Notes: generated from the letters alone by a model not told the origin. Shown: positions 1-11,968, counted from the stretch's first letter. The stretch is 64,000 nt of DNA from Sedimentitalea sp042687825 (GCF_042687825.1 NZ_JBHUQE010000009.1:74066-138065); one strand, 5' to 3'. Numbers and translations: made by a program.

Positions 1-356
1 TGTCCTGGCTGCTGAATACCCAGAACATCGAGAACAGCATCGATGCCAAGGCGATGCCCAACGTGGCGCGTTCGGTGCTGAACTATGGTCTGCGCGAGGT
101 GTCCGGCGAATTCTCGACCCAGGCCCGTGCCGAACAGATCCGCCGGTCGATCGAAAAGGCTATCGCGATCCACGAGCCGCGCATCATCAAGGGCACGGTG
201 GACGTGACCCTCAGCCCCGACGAAGAGGGCGGCGAGATGACCGTGGCGCTGATCATCCGCGCCGACATGTGGGCACAACCGCTGCCGTTGGAACTGTACC
301 TGCGCAGTCAGGTCGACGTGACGACCGGCGAAGTCTCGGTGGAAAGGAGCCGCTGA
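1..356 (+). CDS. tssE: TssE, T6SS baseplate protein (5' end outside window)
   Basis: This is the C-terminal part of a gp25/GPW-like T6SS baseplate subunit. The open frame runs from base 3 with no start in the window; the first in-frame ATG at 54 lies inside the conserved domain, so the gene is cut by the window edge. The visible part reads SWLLNTQNIENSIDAKAM and continues through VLNYGL and a run IEKAIAIHEPRI, which is typical of gp25-fold proteins. TssE links the baseplate wedges to the sheath in the cytoplasm. It lies 5 nt upstream of tssF, as expected for a T6SS operon. The ending with one strand of acidic and hydrophobic residues matches family length. Assignment is from sequence pattern plus neighbours. 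Confidence 0.9.
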   Translation, partial: SWLLNTQNIENSIDAKAMPNVARSVLNYGLREVSGEFSTQARAEQIRRSIEKAIAIHEPRIIKGTVDVTLSPDEEGGEMTVALIIRADMWAQPLPLELYLRSQVDVTTGEVSVERSR

Positions 357-361
357 ACGTC

Positions 362-2239
362 ATGGATACGCGGCTGATGAAACATTATGAAAGCGAGCTG
401 ATCTATCTGCGCGACATGGGCGCCGAGTTCGCGCAGGCCTATCCCAAGATTGCCGCGCGGCTGGGCATGGAGGGGGTCGAGGTACTGGACCCCTATGTCG
501 AGCGACTGCTCGAAGGCGTTGCCTTTCTGTCCGCCCGGGTGCAGCTGGAACTGGAACTGCAATATCCGAACTTCACCAGCAACCTGCTGGAAATCATCTA
601 TCCGCATTATCTGGCGCCGACCCCGTCGATGATGATTGCGTCCTTTGAACCGGATATCACCAATTCGGGCGTCAAGAGCGGCTATGTGCTGCCCCGCCAT
701 ACCTCGCTGCGCAGCCGGCGGATGGAGGGCGAGCAGACGCCTTGCGAATTCCGCACCTCGGCGGACCTGACGCTGTGGCCGGTCGAGGTCGTCGAGGCCG
801 AATATATCGACGGGCGCGGCGAACTGGTGGCGGCGGGCGTGGCCGGCCAGCACGAGGCCCGCGCCGGCATCCGTCTGCGCCTGCGGCGCTCGGATGACGA
901 ACCCATGGCCGATCTGTCGCTGGACAAGCTGTCTGTGTATCTGGACAGTCGCGGCGGCAACAGTTGGGCGTTGCTGGAACTGCTGTGCACCCAGGTCAGC
1001 GGCTTGTGCGGACGTTCGACGGACCGGCGGGCCGACTGGGCGCAGCCCCTGGCGGACGGTGCCGTGCTGCATCGGGGTTTTGAACAGGACGAAGCCCTGC
1101 TGCCGCCGCAGCGCCGCGCCTTTGACGGATATCGGCTGTTGCAGGAATATTTCGCCATGCCGGAACGGTTCCTGTTCGTCGAGTTGCAGGGTCTGCGACC
1201 GGCGCTGGCGCGGGCAAAGGGCCCGGATGTGGATATCTATATCCTACTCAAGGAAAACCGCAGTGAGGTGGCACCGATGGTGGTGCCCGAAGCCTTTACG
1301 CTGAACGCGGTGCCGGCAATCAACCTGTTTCCCAAACGCTGCGACCGGGTGCATGTGACCGCCCGCGATACGGAACAGCATATCGTGCCCAGCCGTACCG
1401 CCGGAATGGATTTCGAGATCTACGAACTGCAGAACGTCGTGGGGATCAGCGGCGCCGGGGCTGACGACGTGGTGTTCCGTCCATTCTATTCGACCACCGA
1501 TTTTACCGCCGCCGGGGAAACCCACCCGGCCTATTACACAGTTAACCGCCGCATGCGGCAACGTTCGGAAAAGGAACGGCTGCGCGGCGTGCGCACCTCC
1601 TATCTGGGGTCCGAGGTCTATGTCACGCTGGTGGATCGGGCCCAGACACCCTATGCGGCGGGGCTGGATCAACTGGCGGTGCAGGCGCTGTGTTCCAACC
1701 GGGATTTGCCGATGCTGCTGGCCACCGGCGATGCCGATGTGTTTCGCATGCCCGAGGGCGGGCCGGTCAAGTCGATCCGGCTGCCGGTATCCCCGACGCG
1801 GCCGCATCCGACGCTGGCCCAGGGCGACACCGCCTGGCGGCTGATCAGTCATCTCAGCCTGAACTATCTGTCGATCGCCGGGTCCGGGCGGGGCGACTCC
1901 GCCGAGGCGCTGCGCGAACTGGTGGGGCTCTATGCCCCGCTGGGCGACCGGGTCACGGAAAAGCAGCTCGAAGGGATCGTGTCGGTCGCAACCCGCCCCA
2001 TCGTGCGCCGGATGAGCGACGAAGTGCTGTCCACCGCCGTGCGCGGCGTCGAGATCACGGTGGGCTTTGACGAAAGCTTTTTCGAGGGCACCAGCGTCTA
2101 TGTTCTGGGCGCCGTGTTCGAACGCTTTTTCCGTCGGTACGCGACGATCAACAGCTTTACGGAAACCGTTCTGAAAACACAGAAACGCGGAGAAATTGCC
2201 AGATGGCGACCCGAGGCCGGTCTGGGCCGGATGATTTGA
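362..2239 (+). CDS. tssF: TssF, T6SS baseplate wedge protein
   Basis: TssF forms the baseplate wedge together with TssG, TssE and TssK. The 625-residue length and the N-terminal MDTRLMKHYESELIYLRDMG followed by FAQAYPKIAARLGM are characteristic of the family. I start at ATG 362, which has a GGAAAGGAG ribosome site about 10 nt upstream; an upstream in-frame start at 269 would add residues without family similarity and would run deep into tssE. The C-terminus carries the usual GVEITVGFDESFFEGTSVY and FERFF motifs. Its 3' end overlaps the start of tssG by 37 nt, so the two are probably translated together. Confidence 0.95.
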   Translation: MDTRLMKHYESELIYLRDMGAEFAQAYPKIAARLGMEGVEVLDPYVERLLEGVAFLSARVQLELELQYPNFTSNLLEIIYPHYLAPTPSMMIASFEPDITNSGVKSGYVLPRHTSLRSRRMEGEQTPCEFRTSADLTLWPVEVVEAEYIDGRGELVAAGVAGQHEARAGIRLRLRRSDDEPMADLSLDKLSVYLDSRGGNSWALLELLCTQVSGLCGRSTDRRADWAQPLADGAVLHRGFEQDEALLPPQRRAFDGYRLLQEYFAMPERFLFVELQGLRPALARAKGPDVDIYILLKENRSEVAPMVVPEAFTLNAVPAINLFPKRCDRVHVTARDTEQHIVPSRTAGMDFEIYELQNVVGISGAGADDVVFRPFYSTTDFTAAGETHPAYYTVNRRMRQRSEKERLRGVRTSYLGSEVYVTLVDRAQTPYAAGLDQLAVQALCSNRDLPMLLATGDADVFRMPEGGPVKSIRLPVSPTRPHPTLAQGDTAWRLISHLSLNYLSIAGSGRGDSAEALRELVGLYAPLGDRVTEKQLEGIVSVATRPIVRRMSDEVLSTAVRGVEITVGFDESFFEGTSVYVLGAVFERFFRRYATINSFTETVLKTQKRGEIARWRPEAGLGRMI

Positions 2240-3258
2240 GCCATTTCGAAAGGCTGACAGAGAGTCCTGAAAAACATCATGTTTTTCAGGCGCTTCGCGT
2301 CATCGAAGCGGCCTATGCCGAGGCCCCGCGCCTGGGCGAAAGCCGCCGACCGCGCGAGGACAAGGTGCGTTTGGGGCAAGAGGCGGAACTGGCTTTTCCG
2401 ACCTCGACCATCGCGCAGTTCAAACTGGGCATCGGCGGGCGTCCGGCGCGGCTGATCAACCGGTTCTTCGGTTTGTTCGGCCCCAACGGACCCTTGCCGC
2501 TGCACATGACCGAATATGTCCGGGACCGGGCGCGCAATCATCGCGACACCACCATCGTCGCCTTTGCCGACATGCTCACGCACCGGATGATGAGCCTGCT
2601 TTACCGCGCCTGGAGCACCGGCCAGCCGGCGCCCAGTTTCGACCGCAGCGACGATCCGATGGCGCGCAAGGTGGCGGCGCTGGCGGGCTATCACGGCGAC
2701 AAGCTGCGCGACCGCGACGCGATGCCGGATCTGGCCAAGCTGCATTTCGCCGGGCATCTGGCGCAATCTGCCCGAAACCCCGAGGGGCTGGTATCGATCC
2801 TGTCGGCGTTTTTCAGCGTGCCGGTGCGCCTGCAGCAATTCGTCGGCAGCTGGCTCGATCTCGAGCCGGACGATCAATGGCAACTGGGCAGCCGCGCCGC
2901 GCTGGGGCACAGCACCAGCATCGGCCAGCGGGTCTGGACCCGCGGCGCCAAGTTCCGCCTGCGCATCGGCCCCCTGACGCTGGCCGACTACGAACGCCTG
3001 CTGCCCGGCGGCGAGTCGCTGGCGCGGCTGCAATCCATCGTGCGCAACTACGCCGGCGACAGTCTGGACTGGGACGTCAATCTGGTTCTGGCCGGGGACG
3101 AGGTTCCCAGCGCCACCCTGGGGGGGACGACCCGGCTGGGGCATACCAGCTGGATCCGGGCGCGCACCGGTCCGCGGGGCGACATCGCCGATGCCGGTGA
3201 TCTTTATCTCTATCCCGACGCGTGGCCGGCACAGGACGGCCCGGGATGGCAAAAATGA
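2203..3258 (+). CDS. tssG: TssG, T6SS baseplate wedge protein
   Basis: TssG pairs with TssF in the baseplate wedge. The 351-residue protein shows the family order: an N-terminal FFxALRxIEA-like segment (HHVFQALRVIEAAYAE), then LAFPTSTIAQFKLG, then the GLFGPNGPLPLHMTEYVRDR signature near the first third, and a C-terminal LPGGESLARLQSIVRNYAGD segment. The ATG at 2203 lies inside the end of tssF and has a GGAGA about 10 nt upstream. It is followed after 16 nt by tssH. No unusual features. Confidence 0.95.
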   Translation: MATRGRSGPDDLSHFERLTESPEKHHVFQALRVIEAAYAEAPRLGESRRPREDKVRLGQEAELAFPTSTIAQFKLGIGGRPARLINRFFGLFGPNGPLPLHMTEYVRDRARNHRDTTIVAFADMLTHRMMSLLYRAWSTGQPAPSFDRSDDPMARKVAALAGYHGDKLRDRDAMPDLAKLHFAGHLAQSARNPEGLVSILSAFFSVPVRLQQFVGSWLDLEPDDQWQLGSRAALGHSTSIGQRVWTRGAKFRLRIGPLTLADYERLLPGGESLARLQSIVRNYAGDSLDWDVNLVLAGDEVPSATLGGTTRLGHTSWIRARTGPRGDIADAGDLYLYPDAWPAQDGPGWQK

Positions 3259-3274
3259 CAAGGAAGGACATTAC

Positions 3275-5980
<2,706 letters not shown>

Positions 5981-6017
5981 ACTCGGACGGGACACGGACA
6001 ACCAAGGAGAAACGGAC

Positions 6018-6875
6018 GTGCAGACGACCCCGGAAATACAACAACCGACCCTGCGGGAAAAGGCGCTGGAGTTTGTTGAACGTGACAGTGTCAAGAACGC
6101 GATCTTGGGTGTGATCATCTTCAACGCCATCACCTTGGGCATGTCTACATCTGGAAACATCAACGATGTCATCGGTCCGGGCCTCAAGATCATCGATCAG
6201 GTCGTGTTGATGATTTTCGTGGCCGAACTGGCGATCAAGTTCTTTGCCTATGGCGTGCGGGGCTTTTTCGCCAACCCTTGGAACATCTTCGATTTCATCG
6301 TCGTCGGGTTGGGTCTGTTGCCGGACAAGGGCGGCCTGTCAGCGCTGCGCGGCTTGCGCGTCATCCGGGCGATGCGCCTGCTGTCGGTGATCCCGCAGAT
6401 GCGCGCGGTGGTGCAGGCCCTACTGGATGCGCTGCCGGGCATGGGCGCGGTGATCATCATGATCTCGATCGTGTTCTATGTCTTCGGGGTGATGGCGACG
6501 CTGATGTACGGGCCGGATTTCAACGAATGGTTCGGCACCCTGGGCCGCAGTCTCTATTCGCTGTTCCAGATCATGACGCTGGAAAGCTGGTCCATGGGCA
6601 TCGTGCGCCCGGTAATGGAGGTGCATCCCTATGCCTGGGCGTTCTTTGTGCCCTTTATCATCATCACCGCCTTTTCGGTGCTGAACCTGTTCATCGGTCT
6701 GCTGGTGAACACCATGCAGGCTGCCGTGGAAGAGGAGAACGAGGCCGAGTTCGAAAACCTGCGCGAACTGGTCAAAAGCGAGACCGACATCGTCGATGCT
6801 CATGTCACCGAGATGCTGGCCGAGATCCGCGCCCTGCGGGCCGAGATCGCGGAATTAAAGCGGGGTGAAAAATGA
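6018..6875 (+). CDS. NaChBac/NavBac-type voltage-gated sodium channel
   Basis: This is a six-transmembrane bacterial voltage-gated Na+ channel, 285 residues, close to the family norm of about 270. I start at GTG 6018, 7 nt after AAGGAGA; a longer in-frame start at 5934 lies inside tssH. Numbering from GTG, S4 is about residues 107-125 with gating arginines at every third position (R111, R114, R117, R120). The pore loop carries TLESWSM at 187-193, the same selectivity-filter sequence I recall for NavAb-like Na+ channels. A charged C-terminal helix (about 235-285) resembles the family's tetramerising coiled coil. The stop overlaps the next gene's ATG by 4 nt, so it is co-translated with a T6SS sheath-like fusion. 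A T6SS role is inference from position only. Confidence 0.93.
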   Translation: MQTTPEIQQPTLREKALEFVERDSVKNAILGVIIFNAITLGMSTSGNINDVIGPGLKIIDQVVLMIFVAELAIKFFAYGVRGFFANPWNIFDFIVVGLGLLPDKGGLSALRGLRVIRAMRLLSVIPQMRAVVQALLDALPGMGAVIIMISIVFYVFGVMATLMYGPDFNEWFGTLGRSLYSLFQIMTLESWSMGIVRPVMEVHPYAWAFFVPFIIITAFSVLNLFIGLLVNTMQAAVEEENEAEFENLRELVKSETDIVDAHVTEMLAEIRALRAEIAELKRGEK

Positions 6876-9800
6876 CGAACAGCTCGCAGAAATTCATCGC
6901 TCGAAACCGCGCTCCGCGGGTGCAGATCGAGTATGATGTCGAGCTGTACGGATCGCAGAAAAAGGTCCAGCTGCCCTTTGTCATGGGGGTCATGTCCGAT
7001 CTCGCGGGCAAATCCACAGTGCCGCAGCCGACGATCGAGAACCGCAAGTTTCTGGAGATCGACGTGGACAATTTCGATGAACGTATGCGGGCGATGCAGC
7101 CCCGCGCCGCGTTCAGCGTGCCCAACACTCTGACCGGCGAGGGCAATTTGCAGGTCGATCTGACTTTTGAAAAGATGGACGATTTTTCGCCGCAGGCGAT
7201 TGCCGCCAAGATCGAACCCCTGCGCGCCCTGCTGACGGCGCGCACCCAGTTGTCCAACCTGGCGACCTATATGGACGGCAAGGCCGGCGCCGAGGCGCTG
7301 ATAGAGCGCATCCTTGCCGACCCGACCTTGCTGGAAGCACTGTCCGATCCGACCAGTGCCGACGCCGATGCCACGAATGCCGCCCTGAACTCGCTGCGTA
7401 CCGCGGCGACCGACGTGCCCGAGCCTGCCGACAGCACCGACGCCACTCTGGACGCCCTGCGATCCAAAGAGGGGATCGAGGCGCCCAAGGCCAAAGACGC
7501 CACCGCCGCCGCTCTGAATGCCCTGCGGGCCGCAGAGATGGCCGAACCCACGACCGAGGACACCACCGCCGCCGCGTTGGACGCCCTGCGATCCAAAGAG
7601 GTGATCGAGGCGCCCAAGGCCAAAGACGCCACCGCCGCCGCCCTGAATGCCCTGCGGGCCGCAGAGATTGCCGAACCCACGACCGAGGACACCACCGCCG
7701 CCGCGCTGGACGCCCTGCGATCCAAAGAGGGGATCGAGGCGCCCAAGGCCAAAGACGCCACCGCCGCCGCTCTGAATGCCCTGCGGGCCGCAGAGATGGC
7801 CGAACCCACGACCGAGGACACCACCGCCGCCGCGTTGGACGCCCTGCGATCCAAAGAGGTGACCGAACCCCAAGTCGAAGACACGACCGGGGCCGCTCTG
7901 GAGGCCTTGAAAAGCGCGCCGATCCAGCATGAAACGCCGACAGAAGACGATAGCGACAATGCTCTGGATGCGTTGCGGGCCCTGGGCGTGACGGATACGG
8001 AAACGCTGGATGACAGCGCCGCCGCGCTGGACGCTTTGCGCGCCCGTCATTCAGACGCGCCCGAAGCAGACGATACTGCCAGTGCGGCTCTGGAAGCGTT
8101 GCGTGGGCAGGACACGGCCGTGCCCGAGCCCGTTGATACTGCGGATGCGGCGCTGGAGGCGTTGCGCAGGACCGAAATTGCGGACCCCGACCCCGACGAT
8201 GGCGCCGATGCGGCGTTGGATGCATTGCGGGGGGCTGAGGTCGAGCCTGCAGATCCCCGGGCCGATGGCGCCGCGGCGCTGGACAGCCTGCGCCAGGCGG
8301 ATGCCTCTGAACCCGAAGAAACGGGCGCGGCCGACACGGCACTTGAGACGCTGAGAGCAGCACCGGTGGTGGAAACCGACACCGACGATGGCGCCGACAT
8401 AGCGCTGGACGCCCTGCGCGACACCGAGGTTGCGGAACCCGAGGCCGATGACAGTGGCGCGGCGCTGGACGCCCTGCGCGACATCGAGGTTGCGGAACCC
8501 GAGGCCGATGACAGTGGCGCGGCGCTGGATACCTTGCGCGACATCGAGGTTGCGGAACCCGAGGCCGATGACAGCGGCGCGGCGCTGGATACTTTGCGCA
8601 ATGCAGCGCCGGAACCGGCCAATGCCGGGAAGAGGCCGGATGACGAACCTGTTGGGGTCGATACCCCGGCAACACACAACCCCTCGGATGCGTCGCCCGA
8701 CGCACCCGCCGAAGACGCAGCGTTTCCGGACGATCTGGAGGAGCCGGCGAGCAATATCACCGCGCCGCCCGACCCGACCCAGCCTCCGATCATGGACAAG
8801 CCGCCGACACCCGTTGAGCTGGACGCACTTGAACCCGAACCGGAATCCGCCCCGGCGAGCGATCTGGACGACCTCCTGAGCGACCTGGGGTCGGCAGCCG
8901 CAGCGCCGCAGGCATCCGAAGCCGTTCCAGAACCGGGATCCACACCGGCCAGCGGTCTTGAAGACCTGTTGGGCGATACCGGTGCAGACGTCATCGTGCC
9001 GGACCCGACCCCCGAACCGCAACCCGCGCCCGGCGGCGAGCTTGACGATCTGCTGAGCGATATTGAAACGAATGCCGCTGAACCGGTCGCCTCGGCCCCG
9101 GCCCCCGAACCGCCACCCGCGCCCGGCGGCGAGCTTGACGATCTGCTGAGCGATATTGAAACGAATGCCGCTGAACCGGTCGCCTCGGCCCCGGCCCCCG
9201 AACCGCCACCCGCGCCCGGCGGCGAGCTTGACGATCTGCTGAGCGATATTGAAACGAATGCCGCTGAACCGGTCGCCTCGGCCCCGGCCCCCGAACCGCC
9301 ACCCGCGCCCGGCGGCGAGCTTGACGATCTGCTGGGCGATATTGAAACGGATGCCGCTGAACCGGTCGCCTCGGACCCGGCCCCCGAACCGCAACCCGCG
9401 CCCGGCGGCGATCTTGACGATCTGCTGGGCGATATCGAACCGGATGCCGCTGAACCGGTCGCCTCGGACCCGGCCCCTGAACCGCAACCCGCGCCCGAAG
9501 GCGATCTTGACGATCTGCTGGGCGATATCGAACCGGATGCCGCTGAACCGGTCGCCTCGGACCCGGCCCCTGAACCGCAACCCGCGCCCGAAGGCGATCT
9601 TGACGATCTGCTGGGCGATATCGAACCGGATGCCGCTGAACCGGTCGCCTCGGACCCGGCCCCCGAACCGCAACCCGCGCCCGGAGGCGAGCTGGACGAT
9701 CTGCTGGGCGATTTGGGCTCGGCACCGGCGGACCCCGAAACGCCGCCAATTCCGGAACCGATTGCCGAAACCGCGCATGTTGGTGACCTGGACGACCTTC

Positions 9801-11968
9801 TGGGCGATATCGAAACGGATGCCGCGGAACCGGGCGCATCGGACCGGACATCTGCCTTGCAACCTGCCCCGGCAAGTGACTTGGACGACCTGCTGGGCGA
9901 TATCGAACCGGATGCCGCTGAACCGGTCGCCTCGGACCCGGCCCCCGAACCGCAACCCGCGCCCGGAGGCGAGCTGGACGATCTGCTGGGCGATATCGAA
10001 ACGGATGCCGCAGAACCGGACGCATCGGACCGGACATCTGAATTGCAACCTGCCCCGGCAAGTGACTTGGACGACCTGCTGGGCGATCTGGGGGCGGACG
10101 CCGCCGAGGCTGACGCACCGGACCCCGAACCGGCCGCGCCAGAGGCTGCCCCGGCGGGCGATCCGGACGATCTGCCAGGCGATCTCGGGGCAGCGGCAGA
10201 CTCGGCTTCCGCAGCCTCAGCCGAGTCGGGTCAGCACAGTGCGTCGGCCCCCGAACGGCCGCCTGAACCGGAATTCGCCTTTGGTACAATGGCCGCCGAT
10301 CGGCCGGATGCGCAACGGTTGAACCGCAAGCGGTTCCGCCTGGCGCTGATGGGCGATTTTTCTGGCCGGGCGTCGCGCGGGCTGATCGAAACGGGCGATG
10401 CGCTGGCGGCGCGTCCGGCGATCCTGCTGGATCCGGATACGGTCGAAGAGGTGATTTCGGGCTTTGCCACAACCCTGGTTCTGCCGATCGGCAGGGATGG
10501 TGCGGGGGTCGAAGTCAAGCTGACCGAACTGGACGACCTGCACCCGGACGAGCTGTACGAAAACGTCGCTCTTTTCGCGGAACTGGTGGGGCTGCGCAGT
10601 CAGCTGGCCAGCGGCGCCACCGCCGAGAATGCGGCCCAGCGCCTGCGCGCCTGGGGCGAGGCGCATGGCACGCCGGTGACTCCGACGCATCGCAAATCCG
10701 CGGGCAATGCGGTGCCGGCCGACCGGCGGCTCAGCGATTTTCAGCGGCTGATCGGCGATACCGGGGCCAGCCTGACGCAACCCTCGCCGCTGGACGATCT
10801 GATGGCGCGCATCGTCGGGCCGCATATCCGGGCGGTGCCGGATGCCGACGCGTTGGCGATGCAGGCGGCGGTGGATCAGGCCCTTTCCGCTGCGATGCGT
10901 CTGGTGCTGCATCACCCGGAATTCCAGTCTGTCGAGGCGCAATGGCGTTCGATCGACCTGATTGCCCGCAGCATCGAAACCGACGACACGCTCGAGGTGA
11001 TGCTGTATGATATCTCGGCCGAAGAGATCGCCGCGGACCTGGCCAGCGCCGAGGATCTGGCGCAAAGCGGCTTTGCCCGCCTGTTGACCGAGGCGCCGCT
11101 GGACGAGGAGACCGGTCGCGGCGGCTATTCGGCGTTAATCGGCTTATACACCTTTGAGGAAACGCCGCCGCATGCCGAACTGCTGGGCCGGATCGGCCGT
11201 GTTGCGGCACATGTGGATGCGCCGTTTCTGGCGGCCCTGTCGCCGGCCTTTATGGACATCGCCAAAGCGGACCGGCACCCGCTGGTCGCGACGGCCTGGG
11301 ACACGCTGCGGGCGATGCCCGAGGCCGGGCATCTGGGCTTGGCGTCGCCACGGTTCCTGCTGCGGCGCCCCTATGGCGCGAAATCCGAGCCGATCTACGC
11401 GTTCGATTTCGAGGAATTCACCATGTCGGCCGGTCTGGGGGGCATGCTGTGGGCCAACCCGGTGGTGCTGGTGGCGATCCTGCTGGCGAAATCCTATCGC
11501 GAGAATGGTGCCAGCATGGGCTTGGGCTCGATCATGTCCCTGGGCGACATGCCCTATCATGTGGTCACCGACCGGCATGGCGATCAGGTGGCCTTGCCCT
11601 GCACCGAACGCAACCTGACGCTGGACAAGGTGGAGAAGGTCATGGCGCGCGGCGTCATGCCGGTGGTGTCGATCAAGGGGCGCGACGAGATCCGGCTGGC
11701 CTCGTTCCAGTCGCTGGCCGGGGGCGACATTCTCGGACCCTGGTCGGATGTACCGCCGCCGCCACCCTCGCCCCCGAAACCCGAGCCCCCGAAACCCGAG
11801 CCTGTGGTGGCCCAGGAACCAGCGGCGTCGCCAACGGATGGCGCCGAGGACGATCTGGGGCTGGACGATCTGCTGGCGGGGTTCAGCGACAGCCCACCGG
11901 CCCCCGATGGCGATGGCGGCAGCGATGATATCGATGCCGACCTGGCCGCATTGTTGGAGGATTTATAG
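6872..11968 (+). CDS. Giant TssB - repeat linker - TssB'/TssC' sheath-like fusion
   Basis: The 1698-residue protein opens with a complete canonical TssB (VipA) domain (about 1-160, with SSQKFIARNRAPRVQIEYDV, FVMGVM and PNTLTGEGNL). Residues about 165-580 are some 20 tandem 20-22-residue units of the type AALDALR. Residues about 664-1106 hold 15 copies of a Pro/Asp-rich unit centred on LDDLLGDI. From about 1150 comes a second, divergent TssB-like segment (FRLALMGDFSGRAS, then LTELDDLHPDELYENV). From about 1300 to 1624 it is TssC-like (LHHPEFQSVEAQWRS, PRFLLRRPYGA, FDFEEFTMSA), stopping where TssC would enter its last ~100 residues. The tail is Pro-rich and ends with more LDDLL-type acid motifs. 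ATG 6872 overlaps the channel stop. It could be a structural sheath variant or a baseplate/regulatory tether; neither is shown. Confidence 0.85.
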   Translation: MTNSSQKFIARNRAPRVQIEYDVELYGSQKKVQLPFVMGVMSDLAGKSTVPQPTIENRKFLEIDVDNFDERMRAMQPRAAFSVPNTLTGEGNLQVDLTFEKMDDFSPQAIAAKIEPLRALLTARTQLSNLATYMDGKAGAEALIERILADPTLLEALSDPTSADADATNAALNSLRTAATDVPEPADSTDATLDALRSKEGIEAPKAKDATAAALNALRAAEMAEPTTEDTTAAALDALRSKEVIEAPKAKDATAAALNALRAAEIAEPTTEDTTAAALDALRSKEGIEAPKAKDATAAALNALRAAEMAEPTTEDTTAAALDALRSKEVTEPQVEDTTGAALEALKSAPIQHETPTEDDSDNALDALRALGVTDTETLDDSAAALDALRARHSDAPEADDTASAALEALRGQDTAVPEPVDTADAALEALRRTEIADPDPDDGADAALDALRGAEVEPADPRADGAAALDSLRQADASEPEETGAADTALETLRAAPVVETDTDDGADIALDALRDTEVAEPEADDSGAALDALRDIEVAEPEADDSGAALDTLRDIEVAEPEADDSGAALDTLRNAAPEPANAGKRPDDEPVGVDTPATHNPSDASPDAPAEDAAFPDDLEEPASNITAPPDPTQPPIMDKPPTPVELDALEPEPESAPASDLDDLLSDLGSAAAAPQASEAVPEPGSTPASGLEDLLGDTGADVIVPDPTPEPQPAPGGELDDLLSDIETNAAEPVASAPAPEPPPAPGGELDDLLSDIETNAAEPVASAPAPEPPPAPGGELDDLLSDIETNAAEPVASAPAPEPPPAPGGELDDLLGDIETDAAEPVASDPAPEPQPAPGGDLDDLLGDIEPDAAEPVASDPAPEPQPAPEGDLDDLLGDIEPDAAEPVASDPAPEPQPAPEGDLDDLLGDIEPDAAEPVASDPAPEPQPAPGGELDDLLGDLGSAPADPETPPIPEPIAETAHVGDLDDLLGDIETDAAEPGASDRTSALQPAPASDLDDLLGDIEPDAAEPVASDPAPEPQPAPGGELDDLLGDIETDAAEPDASDRTSELQPAPASDLDDLLGDLGADAAEADAPDPEPAAPEAAPAGDPDDLPGDLGAAADSASAASAESGQHSASAPERPPEPEFAFGTMAADRPDAQRLNRKRFRLALMGDFSGRASRGLIETGDALAARPAILLDPDTVEEVISGFATTLVLPIGRDGAGVEVKLTELDDLHPDELYENVALFAELVGLRSQLASGATAENAAQRLRAWGEAHGTPVTPTHRKSAGNAVPADRRLSDFQRLIGDTGASLTQPSPLDDLMARIVGPHIRAVPDADALAMQAAVDQALSAAMRLVLHHPEFQSVEAQWRSIDLIARSIETDDTLEVMLYDISAEEIAADLASAEDLAQSGFARLLTEAPLDEETGRGGYSALIGLYTFEETPPHAELLGRIGRVAAHVDAPFLAALSPAFMDIAKADRHPLVATAWDTLRAMPEAGHLGLASPRFLLRRPYGAKSEPIYAFDFEEFTMSAGLGGMLWANPVVLVAILLAKSYRENGASMGLGSIMSLGDMPYHVVTDRHGDQVALPCTERNLTLDKVEKVMARGVMPVVSIKGRDEIRLASFQSLAGGDILGPWSDVPPPPPSPPKPEPPKPEPVVAQEPAASPTDGAEDDLGLDDLLAGFSDSPPAPDGDGGSDDIDADLAALLEDL
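7366..8616 (+). repeat. In-frame tandem repeats, ~63 nt (126-nt higher-order) ALDALR units
   Basis: About 20 consecutive in-frame units of 20-22 codons encode (A)ALDALR followed by a short acidic stretch with EP. Between about 7451 and 7860 the units pair into nearly identical 126-nt blocks (alternating LDALRSKE and LNALRAAE types), a sign of recent duplication. Further downstream the units diverge and then become similar again (three DSGAALD units near 8450-8590). The predicted protein is helical, amphipathic and acidic. Confidence 0.9.
8861..10190 (+). repeat. In-frame tandem repeats, 93 nt, LDDLLGD motif
   Basis: Fifteen in-frame units each present an acidic-hydrophobic LDDLLxD motif separated by Pro/Ala/Glu-rich spacer. 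The core is a 93-nt (31-codon) period: the codon for the Glu before LDDLL falls at 9038, 9131 and 9224. Copies in 9030-9330 are almost identical and so recently expanded; those at the edges are diverged. This is coding repeat, not a CRISPR array. Confidence 0.92.

Noticed and set aside
54..356. tssE starting at ATG 54
   Set aside because: The frame is open to the window edge and upstream residues continue the conserved domain, so 54 is internal.
8051..10048. Long open frames on the minus strand and other frames of the repeat region (one of 665 codons)
   Set aside because: They mirror the 93-nt and 63-nt repeats of the plus-strand gene, are rich in Arg/Pro/Gly and have no recognisable domain; GC-rich repeats keep several frames open.
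8861..10190. CRISPR-like periodic repeats
   Set aside because: Repeats and spacers form one continuous in-frame 31-residue protein repeat; there are no unique spacers and no cas genes.
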